Origin: Corylus avellana | Taxonomy: Eukaryota > Streptophyta > Magnoliopsida > Fagales > Betulaceae | Direction of reading: 5' to 3' | Assembly (NCBI RefSeq): GCF_901000735.1 | Contig: NC_081549.1 | Span: 1-64,000 of the forward strand | DNA length: 64,000 bases | In this document: positions 21,304 through 33,079 of the stretch, in pieces | How positions within the stretch are numbered: position 1 is the stretch's first letter | How the letters are laid out: every line of letters starts with the position of its first letter | Notes under the pieces: model-generated | Database searches by the model: none | What the model was told of the DNA's origin: nothing | What the model saw: only the letters and a program-made list of their open reading frames with translations | Translations under genes and position numbers: made by a program

Positions 21304-22468
21304 CATCTCTTCTTTGTGGACAATAGCCTTCTTTTTTGCAGGTCTAGCCTCCAACAATGGAATTATATGGCGGAGTTATTGAGAAGATATGAGGAGGGGT
21401 CGGGCCAAAAACTGAACTCCACCAAAACAACTATCTTTTTTAGTCGGAATACGCCCAGGGAGGATAAGCGAAAAATTTTGGAGGCATCCAGGATTCCTAC
21501 TACCCAACAGTATGATAAATACTTGGGTCTACCTTCTCTTGTTGGTAAGTCACGGACAACAGCTTTTAAGAATATTATTGATCGTGTGAAGAGGCGGTTA
21601 AAAGATTGGAAGCTGAAATTTCTTTCCCAAGCTAGGAAGGAAGTACTTCTTAAGGCAGTTATTCAAGCTATCCCGACGTATAGTATGTGCGTCTTTCTTC
21701 TACCAAAGTCTCTTTGTTCGGAGATTAATTCTCTAATGCGAAGGTTTTGGTGGGGCTAACAGGAGAGGGAGAATCGGATCCATTGGATGAGTCGAAAGCG
21801 AATGGGATCTTCAAAGTTGCAGGGGGGCCTTGGTTTTAGGGATTTTTTATGTTTCAATAAAGCTCTTTTGGCCAAACAGTGTTGGAGATTATGGAGGTCA
21901 TCGGATAGTCTTGTAGCTCGCATCATGAAGGGTAAGTATTACCCAAATGAGCCGCTTTTGGATGCCAAATTGAGGAGTAATCCTTCCTTTGCGTGGAGAA
22001 GCATCCAAAGTGTAAATGGCTTGCTGAAGGAAGGGCTAATATGGAGGATTGGAAATGGGCAAACTACAAGGATTTGGGAAGACAAATGGCTACCCCAACC
22101 CTCTACTTATAAGGTGTATTCTCCTCCTTTGAGTTAATGAGCTCTTTCATGGCAGTACAGGGGAGTTGGACCAAAAGCCGTTGGAACAAATTTTTACACG
22201 ACAAGAGATCAAGCTTATTAATTCAATCCCGCTTAGTAGTACAAACCAACCGGACCAGTTGGTATGGAGGGGGTCAGAGAAGGGCTGCTTCACGGTTATA
22301 AGTGCATATTTTATGCTAAAGGCTATTGAATCTTACTCTCAAGCAGGTGACTCAATTCGAATGGGTGAGAGTGATGTATGGCGGACTTTATGGCAGTTAC
22401 CTGTCCCTAATGTAGAGAAGATGTTCCTATGGCGGGCTTGTCACAATATCCTCCCCACAAGGGATAAT
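21304..22468 (+). mobile_element. L1-like LINE, segment 4 (RT catalytic site to zf-RVT)
   Basis: This resumes with the FxDD block, here read FFVDNSLLFCR, so the second catalytic Asp is replaced by Asn. It continues through YLGLPSLVGKSR, the thumb region, GGLGFRDFLCFNKALLAKQ and the start of the zf-RVT domain (WRACHNILPTRDN), then ends abruptly in AT-rich sequence without a poly(A) tail. Four open pieces are separated by stops and frameshifts. Confidence 0.88.
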
Positions 22469-23558
22469 TGCAATTTTAAATATAATTTTTATTTCGGAAA
22501 TTTTCTTTTGAGTTTTATAGAGTTTTCATTTTTGAATTTTTCTAAAATATTTTATTTAGTTTTTAATTTTTGAAAATTTATTTAATATTTTTAATTTAAC
22601 TAATATATTATTTTAAATAGTTCAAAATTTCGTTTGTTTTAAATATTAAAATGTCTACTTATTTTTTAAATTGAATCTAATTCCTTAATAACATATCACG
22701 TGAAAATATGAATTAAAGAATATTACCCTAAAATTTGAATATAATGAACCATTGGCACATTCTGAATCGGCAAATTCAACATGTCAAGAGGAACATGACA
22801 CTTCGAACCAAACTAAGTTACAAATTTCTAAAGGCTCGCATCTTGTAACATAGAAACAAATTAAAATAAGTATGTTAAACTCATTCCGCAATGATCCTAC
22901 TGGTGTATCAAAAAAAGCCAAAAGGTCATCCATGTAATTGATGATTGAAGCCTGAGCATGTAGAATTGGTAATTTTACTGTAGAAGTCGTATTTAAAATC
23001 TAGGAAAGTAATGAAATGGGGGTAAAACTGAAAAGTAAGCATACACACTGACATACATTCTTATGAGTTGATTTTTAAGTAAAGAATGGCCTTGGATTAT
23101 CAAATATCTCAAATGGTTTAAGTGTCAGTAATCCTTTTAGAAATTGAATGGTAATAAAGGACTTATAGTGGGTGATAATTTGTTGAATTCCTAATGCACC
23201 ACACAAGGACTTATTTTTAAATTTATTTTGTTTTGTTTAGTTCTGTTTTTTTTTTGGTTTTTTACAACAATGGAAATTAAAACCGTAATCAAAATAAATA
23301 AATAAATATTAGAACCAAGAAAAACAAAGTTTTACGAATATTGATATTATTAAAATTAAAACAACGTATTTTAAGAAATATCTTACTATCTTTTTAATAT
23401 TTCACTTAGAAATTAATAAATTCTATTTATTGTAATTCCTAAACAAATTTTTATTTAGATATAATAATACATTAATATTTTTAAAATGAAAAATTGGATT
23501 TTGTAAAAATATCTTACAAATTTTTTAAAAATTCATTTCAAATTTCATTTCATTTGAT
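22469..23558. other. AT-rich spacer with repeat block, no gene
   Basis: No coding signal. Bases about 22490-22690 resemble 24140-24290, and about 23410-23558 resemble 24000-24140, so diverged repeat units lie on both sides of the first N gap. It ends at the gap. Confidence 0.6.
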
Positions 23559-23744
23559 NNNNNNNNNNNNNNNNNNNNNNNNNNNNNNNNNNNNNNNNNN
23601 NNNNNNNNNNNNNNNNNNNNNNNNNNNNNNNNNNNNNNNNNNNNNNNNNNNNNNNNNNNNNNNNNNNNNNNNNNNNNNNNNNNNNNNNNNNNNNNNNNNN
23701 NNNNNNNNNNNNNNNNNNNNNNNNNNNNNNNNNNNNNNNNNNNN
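23559..23744. other. Assembly gap (186 N)
   Basis: A run of N. The flanks are the two members of a diverged direct repeat and an ACG(T)n tandem tract, so the gap probably hides a collapsed tandem repeat. Confidence 0.99.
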
Positions 23745-23990
23745 TTTTTAACGTTTTTTATTTTATGCGTTTTTTAACGTTTTTTTTACTTAGTACGTTT
23801 TTTTAACGTTTTTTTACTTAGTACGTTTTTTTTACCTTACACGTTTTTTTTACCTTAGACGTTTTTTTTAACGTTTTTTACTTTTTACGTTTTTTAATTT
23901 TTACGTTGTTTTCACGTTTTTTTTAGGTTTTATTCGTTTTTCTTTTAGGTTTTATACCTTTTTATTTTATTTTTATTTTTTACGATTTTT
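23745..23990 (+). repeat. Low-complexity ACGTTTTTT tandem tract
   Basis: Degenerate units of ACG followed by 5-8 T, with intercalated ACTTAGT or ACCTTA words, begin at the gap edge. Nothing coding. Confidence 0.85.
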
Positions 23991-24330
23991 AGTTTAAACC
24001 CTAATAAATTCTATTTATAGTAATTTTAAATTTTTTATTTAGATATATTAATATTTTTACAATGAAAAACTGTATTTTGTAAAAATAACTTACAAATTTT
24101 TTGATAATTCATTTCAAATTTCATCAATTTCACTTGATTTTTTATTTTGGAATACTTTAAAATTTTTTTAAATAGTTTTAATTTAATATTTCTAATTTAA
24201 CTAATATATTATTTTAAACAATTTAAACTTTCGTTCCTTTTAATTTTTAATGTGTACTTGTTTTTTAAATTCTATCTAATCCTATTTCCTAATGAAACCC
24301 CGAATTGAAACCACCATTAAACCCAAATGA
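23991..24330. other. AT-rich diverged direct repeat
   Basis: Bases 24000-24140 and 24140-24290 each have a relative left of the gap (23410-23558 and 22490-22690). No gene. It ends at the second gap. Confidence 0.6.
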
Positions 24331-24430
24331 NNNNNNNNNNNNNNNNNNNNNNNNNNNNNNNNNNNNNNNNNNNNNNNNNNNNNNNNNNNNNNNNNNNNNN
24401 NNNNNNNNNNNNNNNNNNNNNNNNNNNNNN
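24331..24430. other. Assembly gap of exactly 100 N
   Basis: A round 100-N run, the usual placeholder for a scaffold join of unknown size. The right arm begins immediately after it in the middle of an LTR, so the join is inside a repeat. Confidence 0.99.
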
Positions 24431-25930
24431 TATAATGACCAATCACATACATATGAGGAATTCAAGAAAACAGAAATTAATCAAGTTAAGCAACACAATA
24501 TGATTATCACAAAGGTGCCAATATTGAAATATTAAATAAACATAATCAGGGCTTCAATCTAGCCCTCCTAAAGAGTTAGTTACACATAATAAAACTAAAA
24601 AGAAAAGGGAAAGAAAGAACCAAAAGGTAGCCTCCAATTCCTCTCCCCAAAGTTGTGTCTTTTCCAGCCTGCTTATTCTCAAGGTTTTAGAGGTCTATTT
24701 ATAGGGCTTTAAAAGTCCTTGACATACTAGTAAACCTAAAAAATTCGTAGGATTTTAGTCATATTACAAGTGGGACTTGGAAAGCCCTAATATGGAAGGA
24801 AAGTGAGTCTGGCCGCAGCTGATGTGTCACCAGCGCACGGGTGTGCTCGATCACAGCCCGTGTGCCCTCGATCGCAGATGCTGCATCGCTGCTTGTCTTC
24901 TCTGGTAGTGCGCTCGATCGCAGGTTCCCTACGCTCGATCGCACTATCAGGGACTCCAATTTTTTTCAATTTCTCTCTTTGAGCCCAAATCTTCCAGATT
25001 TACTTCCTTATCTTTCAAAAACTTACAAAAGCATGAAAAACACATAAAAAAAAAAACAAAAAAAAACAAAAAAAAAAAACAAAAATAGCACAAATTTACC
25101 ATACTTAAGGAATTAACACATATAAGTTTAAGGGCTAAAATATGAATATTTTGGCACTTAACACACCTCCAAACTTATATATTGCTGGTCCCTTAACAAT
25201 ACGAAACTAAAACCAAAATGAAAAACAGAAAACAAAAAGATAAATCCATCTTTCGTGGGATGTACGATTGCATTTAGCATATACAACAAGCCTTTTAAAC
25301 TCTTAGGGATTCCCTAGAGGACGAGTGAAGTCTCGTGAGGGTTTTCCAAGAATGTTACCCACAAACATCATGCAAGAGTTCATGTTATTCAAAAATTAAG
25401 GTATCACTCAAAACCATGATTCTCATTCATTAGCAAGCTTAAGAAGATAAACTCCATCTTCACAATGAATTGGAATTTTAAAATTTAATCACTTACAAAA
25501 GACATGCTAAGGCATCACAAGTTTGAAAATAGTGTAAGTGAACTAGCACATAAATATGAAACTTCCAATTATTTCCAATGTGCAATGTCTCAATATCTCA
25601 AAGCTCACTGAAATCCCTATTAGAATGAACAACAATGGCATTTTTTTTTTCTTCGTCAGGTTGTGCAATGCTTGGTTCCCTTAAGCTTTCTAATTGACCC
25701 ATATAATGAGTGTTAAGTCAATGACTCCCAAACCAGATGGTTTTAGGGCATTAGGTGTAAAGACACTCCTAGGACTTACTAACTCGAGTCAAAAAGGCTA
25801 CGAAATCAAACTAACCACGACATTAACCAAATCAAAATTCTTCACCTTTTTACATGAACACTCAATGCTTTGAGGCAAAAGATCCAGTTACTTAGTGAAA
25901 AGCTTATCAATAATCTTTTTTTTTTTTCTT

Positions 25931-25963
<33 letters not shown>

Positions 25964-28900
25964 GATATATATATATATATGTCCAAGTATCCATCTAATA
26001 AGTCATCCAGTTTCACCCAAGACATAAAAACACACACATCAGACTTTCATGTCATACCCCACAAATTTTGTGCTAATGTCCTTGTGTAAGATCAGATCAA
26101 ACATGTGAATTCTCAACTATCATAAGCAAGTAACCAAACTGAAAAACTCAATTATCATATCATGTGTTCAAAATTTTAAGCTCACCAATGAAATCAAATC
26201 ACAATTTTTAAGATCAACCAAAATTTTAAGACAAACATGAACATGCATTTTTTTTTTCTTTTCACAAAATAAAAATAACATAAAAATTGGAACAAAGTGT
26301 GTGTAAAGTGTCTCCCATACCCCCAAACTTAAATTACACATTGTCCTCAATGTGTCTATAACATGGAAAGAATTTACGCGGGAGATAAACGAACTGTTTG
26401 GAATAGTATGGCTCATAGCACACCCCCAAACTTTGAATTGAAACACACTTGTCCTTGCAAAACACTAAAGTAACAAAGGAAAACAGAAACAAAATAAAAT
26501 AAAATAAAACAAACACAACAAAATAAAATAAAATAAAACAAATAAACAAAAATAAAAAGGATTTGCTATGGGGTGCCTTCCATGAGCGCTAAGTTTAACG
26601 TCTTCAGCCAGACTGTGACACTTTAAACTTGCAGCACCAGTCTTTTTCTTCTCTTGCACCAAAGGGGATGAATCTTTTCTGTTGCAAGATGCTTCCGAGT
26701 GTTTATAGATCGGGGAGGACCACTTCGAGTTTTTTCAAACAGTTTCTCATCCGGTGGGGAATCATGAACTGGAATATAGTAAGAAGAAAACTCAGGGAGC
26801 TTTTCTATCTTGATGTCCTCAATTTGCTCATATGGTAGCTCTAACAGACTTCTCTCTTGGCCTCTTGGTGTTTCAGGAATAAGAGCTAATGGTGAAAAAA
26901 TCTTAATGCTTTCTTTTCTTTCCTGATGTGGCTCCTGTGGAACTTCGGCTTGCTCCTCCTTCCCTACTTCCACTTGCTTTTCAGCCACCTCTTCACTCCT
27001 TAGTGTGACAGCTTGCTCATGATAGCAGGTGCACTCTTCCTCCATGTAATGCTCATTAGGTTTGGCCACCAACTGACTTTGACACTCTTCTTCTTTGAGG
27101 ATATCTGATATTTGCTTGAGACGAGCCTCAATCCTTTCAAATGATTGCATGAGGGAGTTCTCCCTCCTTTCAAATGATCGATTTCTTTCCTCCATTTGGC
27201 TAAGAGAAGCTGATATTATTTCTTTTAAGCTGGCATGTGTTTCTTCTAAGGCAGAACTCACTTCTTCTAAGGCATACCTTTTTGGAGGAGGTGGTTCTTC
27301 TTGGTATTGTTGAGGCCAATTGATTGGAAATAGCTCCTCTTCATGATAATGTTGAGACCAATTGATGGGAGATGGCTCCTCTTCATAATAGCAAATACTA
27401 TCTTCCTCCATATAATGTCCATGAGGAATGGTAACTGACAGACTTTGATGCTCTTCCTTTTTGAGAAAATTTGTTCTTTGTGTACAATGGGCCTCCGTCC
27501 TTTTAACTGATTTCAAATGAGAGTTCTTCATCTCCTCAATTGCTGAACTGATCAGAGCTAATGTATTTTCAGAAAACACAAGGGGAGGTGGTTCAGCCTG
27601 ATATTGCTGTTGTGAAGCTGATTGAGAGGAGTATGCATGATCATAGAATTGTTGATATGAGTGATGTTACATTCTATGAGATTGTGGAGCATGAATTTGG
27701 GGAGCTTGAGCTTGCCGTGAGAGATTGGACTGTTGGCTCCATGATGGGTTGCAGGAATCAAAATAGCGGTCGTTTCCCTGTTTAGAGAACGATGTGTTCT
27801 TATGCCCATTAAATTTGTTAGGAATTTGTCTCATTATAAGACATTCTCTAACATGGTGATAAGTGTCATGGCATAAAGAAAAGTTAAAACAAAATTTAAA
27901 AAGAAAACTTACTAATATGCAAACTCGAATGACTTGCATGAAATAAAAGAAGAAAAAAAAATCAAATCCATAATTAGTGCAATAATTGTGCTGCTTTTTG
28001 GATGTGCGATCGATCGCACCGTGAGTTGCGTTCGATCGCACTAGTGCACTCAATCGCCCTGGTTAGGCGCTCGAGCGCACCTACAGAGGTAGAACAGGAA
28101 CTACGGAAAAAACTAGAAAAACAGAAAAAATTAAAACAAAAATAAATTAATGGAAAAAAAAAAATTCCAAACAAAATCAAACATTTCCCGACAATGGCAC
28201 CAAAAACTTGTTGTGCCAAATACTACTTAAATTAATAAATAATATTTAGTACGTTTTACTCGCAAGTGCACGAGATCAAACGATAGTATAGTGCAGCAAG
28301 TACGAGATCGATCCCACGGAGATTGTTGATTTTATTTAGAATTGATTAAAAAATATCAAATTGTCACTAAATTGATATTGTGAATAAGAAATAAAAAGAT
28401 ATAAAGATAAAGGCAGGGCTTTGATATCCACCACTAATCATACTTAGATAATATAACAATATGTCAATGATCCAATCATATTATAAATACTTAATGTTTG
28501 CCAACCTAAGGGTATGGGTGTCTACTCTTTAAGCTATTGATTTCTCTAAGCAACGAATTAGGCATGGGTATCAACTCTAATTCTTTTCTTTCTTAAAGGA
28601 TTTAGCATTGGTGTCTACTAAGTTGTTCTTTAAGAAAGTATAAATCAATGAAAATCGACAAACACATGAGGCCTAAGGCATGGGTGTCTACTCCCGGTTC
28701 CCCATGTTGATTAACCCAAGAACCCGGTGTGAATTTCTTTTGTTACTCTTATTAAACACAGGACTCGATCATCCAAATTGATTTAATTAACTAATCAATA
28801 CCACATGCATATAATGGCCAATCACATACATATGAGGAATTCAAGAAAACAGAAATTAATCAAGTTAAGCAACACAATATGATTATAAAAAATGCGTCAA

Positions 28901-29496
28901 TCTAGCCCTCCTAAAGAGTTGGTTACACATAATAAAACTAGAAAGAAAAGGGAAAGAAAGAACCGAAAGGTAGCCTCCAATTCCTCTCCCCAAAGTTGTG
29001 TCTTTTCCAGCCTGCTTATTCACAAGGTTTAGAGGTCTATTTATAGGGCTTTAGAAGTCCTTCACATACTAGTAAACCTAGAAAATTCGTAGGCTTTTAG
29101 TCCTATTACAAGTGGGACTTGGAAAACCCTAATATGAAAGGAAAGTGAGTCTGGCCGCAGCTGATGTGTCACCAGCGCACGGGTGCGCTCGATCGCAGCC
29201 CGTGTGCGCTCGATCACAGGACTGTGATCAATCCTATATGTGCAGCGCTCGATCGCAGATATTGCATCACTGCTTGTCTTCTCTGGTAGTGCGCTGGATC
29301 GCACTGTCAAGGACTCCAATTTTTCCCAGTTTCTCTCTTTGACCCCAAATCTTCCAGATTTACTTCTTTATCTTCCAAAAGCCTACAAAAGCATGGAAAA
29401 CACATAAAAGAACTAAAATAGCACAAATTAACCATACTTAAGGAATTAACACATATAAGTTTAAGGGCTAAAATATGAATATTTTGGCACTTAACA
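24431..29496 (-). mobile_element. Right-arm copy of the non-autonomous LTR retrotransposon (3' LTR truncated by gap)
   Basis: Partial 3' LTR 24431-25163, interior 25164-28208, 5' LTR 28209-29496. The primer site complement is at 28187-28202 and the target duplication complement CATCT at 29497-29501. Same gag-only content as 10292-16294. The region that would hold the MITE lies in the gap, so its presence in this copy is unknown. Confidence 0.92.
26623..28053 (-). pseudogene. Right-arm copy of the gag-like frame
   Basis: Two pieces, 27667-28053 and the 318-codon 26623-27579, are in the same frame and separated by the same stop as in the left arm. The amino acid sequence I can compare is identical between arms. 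Confidence 0.6.
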
Positions 29497-30182
29497 CATC
29501 TCCATCGACATCAACCTCTTCCACTATTCTCACTAAAGATCCAAGCTTATGCCCTACTTCACGCCCCACGCATCCTAATAGCAAATTGAACATCTGAATC
29601 TAAAAAGAGGCCCTCTCAAAAGTATCACTCGCCAGCGCTGTACAGCCATCAAAGTCCTCTACCAAGAATAAACTCCCTTCAAATACCCACGAACGACCCT
29701 CAAGGGCTCTCTGCTTGTCCCTTCCTGATTCAAACTCGATTAGGAATAGGTTTTCCCGCAAAACTTTGAAGATTAAGGTACTTTTTGGTCTCCACCATTG
29801 TTGGAGAGAATTCTTGATCGTCTCCTTACTTACATACCTATTAGCCACAAGTTTCCCCATGACACAAGCTTGGCTCCGAGTGAATACCTCCCGGCAATCC
29901 ATCTCCTAAACATCAACCTCCCCATCCTCTGCTTTGGACAAAGAGAAAGTAGCCCACATCTTTAATAACTCTTCCGCCATTGCTTAGAAAGCAATGGTAA
30001 AAACAACGATGATTTTATTCCCACAGCCCCGACAAACTTGAGAAACAGGTCCTTCTCCACTATAACCTAGAGTTCTTCTCCTCTAGATCTAAGCTAGAGA
30101 GAAAACGTTAACAATACTAAATCGGTAAAAACCAAAACAGCATAAAAAAACTTCTCGTGAAAACTCGTAAACCAACAAAAAC
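29497..30182 (-). mobile_element. Right-arm copy of LINE segment 1
   Basis: DUF4283-type ORF1 start: ATG complement at 29979-29981, main open piece 29600-29902, with the same stop as the left copy. Its far 5' region continues at 32082-32164 beyond an inserted LTR. Confidence 0.82.
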
Positions 30183-32076
30183 TGTAACATCCCCAGCCCG
30201 TTAAGGCTGAGTTTGTCACTTTTCTTCTTTTTCAACAAAAGTTCTTGCAAAGATCTATAAGGTCTATCAGAGTACTTGATTTTAAAGGATACGAAAAAAA
30301 AAGTATAAAACATTATTCAAGAGATTTTATTACAAGCGAAATTAGAAAACATTAAACTTTAGTTGCGGAATATCATATTATTACAATCACTGATATGAAA
30401 AGACTTTGAAAATTAATAATTACTCCCATCCCCATTCCGGCCTCCTATTCCAGCGTCCTTTCTACCTGAAAACAAGAAATAAAACTGAATGAGCCCAAAA
30501 GGGGCCCAGCAAGTAAAATCCACAACCATAAATAGTCTTACTCCTTGTTCTCAGTTTTGAAAATCGTTTTCACAAATAAATATACATCCAGTCATAATAA
30601 TAATACATGTATGTACGATTGCATCTTCCGTAGCATATACGTACTATTACATATATTATTAGATCATCGTCATAAATCATCTTTATAAATTATCATCATA
30701 ATGCATCGCTATAAATCATCATAGTATATCATCATTGAAAATCATCATAGTAAATCATTGTTGAAATTATATTATCACTTTCTCATATTAGGGCCCATGT
30801 ACACTATTACCCCTGTGTACGAGGGTTGCGGGTCCTTGTGACCATGGCACTGAACTGTGGCCTCAGCCATGCCCGACCGTTAATTAACTCTTTTCTTGGT
30901 GCCCTCAACGGTCATGTTGATGGAATACCACCTTCTGGCATAGCCTCCTTCAGTGGTTTCGCCTCCATCCGAGTATCGGTACCGAACTCCTCTCATCCTT
31001 ACTTATCTTGGGGCCAAAAATACTCTCCTCCATACATGTGCCCTCATTTCATAAACATTTATCTCATCTCTTGTACTTTTCTTTGTGCTTCTTTTGATGC
31101 ATCTTAGGGCAACATGTAGGAGGGTTTATCATCTTTTTTTCTTTCTTATAATCATCATCATTTCTCAACTTTCTTTTCTCAAAATGGAAACCTTTTCAAA
31201 TATAAACTTGTTGTACTTAGAAAGCGTTTAAATAAATAGAAACTTTCTAGATAATTCATTTAAAAATCCTTCATGCATGCAACATAACTTCATAATACGT
31301 AAATAAAATAATCATTTACAATTTAATAAAGAATGAATAAATAGCATGACATGAAGTAACTTTAGAAGGGGTAGTGAATTTACTTACCTCTAGACTGAAG
31401 CTAAAAGTGGTATGAAGGAATCTAGTTGCTCCAATATGACTAACACCACTAGTATATCTTTTGAAACTAATTTCTAAAGTCCGCTATCTCTTGTGTTTTT
31501 TCTTTCTTGTAGCGCTTGGTCTCGCCCTTTCTCTCTCTGTTCTGAGTAAACACTCTTAGAAAGAAGAAAGACCGAGTAAAAAGCGGAAGAAAGAATAATA
31601 TATGCAAGAGATGGGAGAGGAGATGAGTGGTGAAAATTGTGAAGGAGAAGATCTCTATTTATAGGAGAAAATCAAATACTTTTCTACCTTCAATTTACAA
31701 TTATACCCTCATTTTACTATTTCACCTACCACTTACTATTTCACCTACCACTTACTATTCTACCTACCCTATACTATTCTACCTACTAATCTCCAAATAC
31801 CATTCATACAATATCATAAATCCTTCAAAAATTAACATCATTGCCTAATATGAATATTAATATAATCATAGCATCAAATTAATATCTCTAAAATAAGACT
31901 TTCAAAATCTGAGGTGCTACATATTTACTATCCTATTATTTCACCAATTACCATTCTCTAATTACCACTCTCATAAATTTCCCAAGAATTAAAATCCTTA
32001 GCTACAATGGATATTAAAATAACATCATTATCATAATAATCTATTTAAATAGCTTTGAAAATTCTGGGGCACTACA
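30183..32076 (-). mobile_element. Arm-specific solo LTR, Ty3/gypsy-like (1894 bp)
   Basis: Absent from the left arm. Ends read on the minus strand are TGTAGTGCCCCAG and GATGTTACA, with target duplication AAAAC (30178-30182, 32077-32081). A minus-strand TATA box TATAAATAG is at about 31655-31663. A second LTR-start-like sequence (TGTAGCACCTCAG) lies 155 bp inside, at 31921, so the beginning appears partly duplicated. TGTAGxxCCCC starts are common in Tekay/Del-like LTRs, which is the basis for the family guess. No coding region. Confidence 0.8.
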
Positions 32077-33079
32077 AAAACAGCCCACACCCTCTTTCAC
32101 CTTCTCCCTAATAGATTACAGACAAACCAGTAAGCGCCACCTCAAAGGCTGCACCAACCGTTATGAAGAGAAGAACAAGACAATACTCAGGGGGGTCAAA
32201 GGAGAGAAAGGTGTACATCGAGCAGCAAAGAGATCAGAACTTTTATGGCTCTGATACCAAACAACGGAGGGGGAGGAAGCGCAGTATGCATATAAATGCA
32301 GGGGATAGGGGGAGTGATGTACATGCAATAAGATAATTTAAATCAAAAGCAGTAAAACCGTCCAAGAAGGCGGTAATGACAGTTGAATAATCAAGATATA
32401 AAACTGAAATTAAAGACAGTTGATAAGATAAACAAAGCTTGATAAAAAAACTTAAAATCATTATAGATTTTAGACAAATAATCGTTACAGATTGATAGGC
32501 TTACAAGAGTAAGTGTTACGACTTACTGAAGTAAAAGACAGGGAGAATAGAAGACAAGACAAGGGAATGGCAAGAAAGTTTCTGAGGAAGAGCTTTGGAA
32601 TCTCTGAAAACCTCTAGAAAAACTCTGCCTTACAATGGGGGAGGGGAGCCCGTTATATAGGCTAATTACATTGCATAAAACAAAATACAATCATGAAAGC
32701 AGATGCCGCGTCAGTGTAGTCACATGTGAACAGTAGAGGCACGTCTGGCGCCAATTTGAAACAGTAAAAGTTATCAATCTTGAACAGTTGCTGTCGGCAC
32801 TGTAGTGTCGGCAGACCAAACTTGAACAGTGAAGTGAACAGTGCGTCTAAACAATAATTCTGTACAGTGTCGTCCGGACAATGAACAGGAAAAGTGAACA
32901 GTGATTTTGCACAGTGACTTCAAAACATGATGAACAGTGACCTGTTGAAGATCACAAACTTTCTTTGCTGGCGTTATGACCAACGAACTGAGAACGAACC
33001 GTCAATGGAATGGTAGCAGTTCTTTGTCTTGAGAACATTGTGGTCGTTAAGGACCAATCAAGAGCCGTTATGAGGCTTT

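Noticed and set aside
23494..24535. Short frames running through the N gaps
   Set aside because: They consist mostly of unknown residues and flanking AT-rich repeat.
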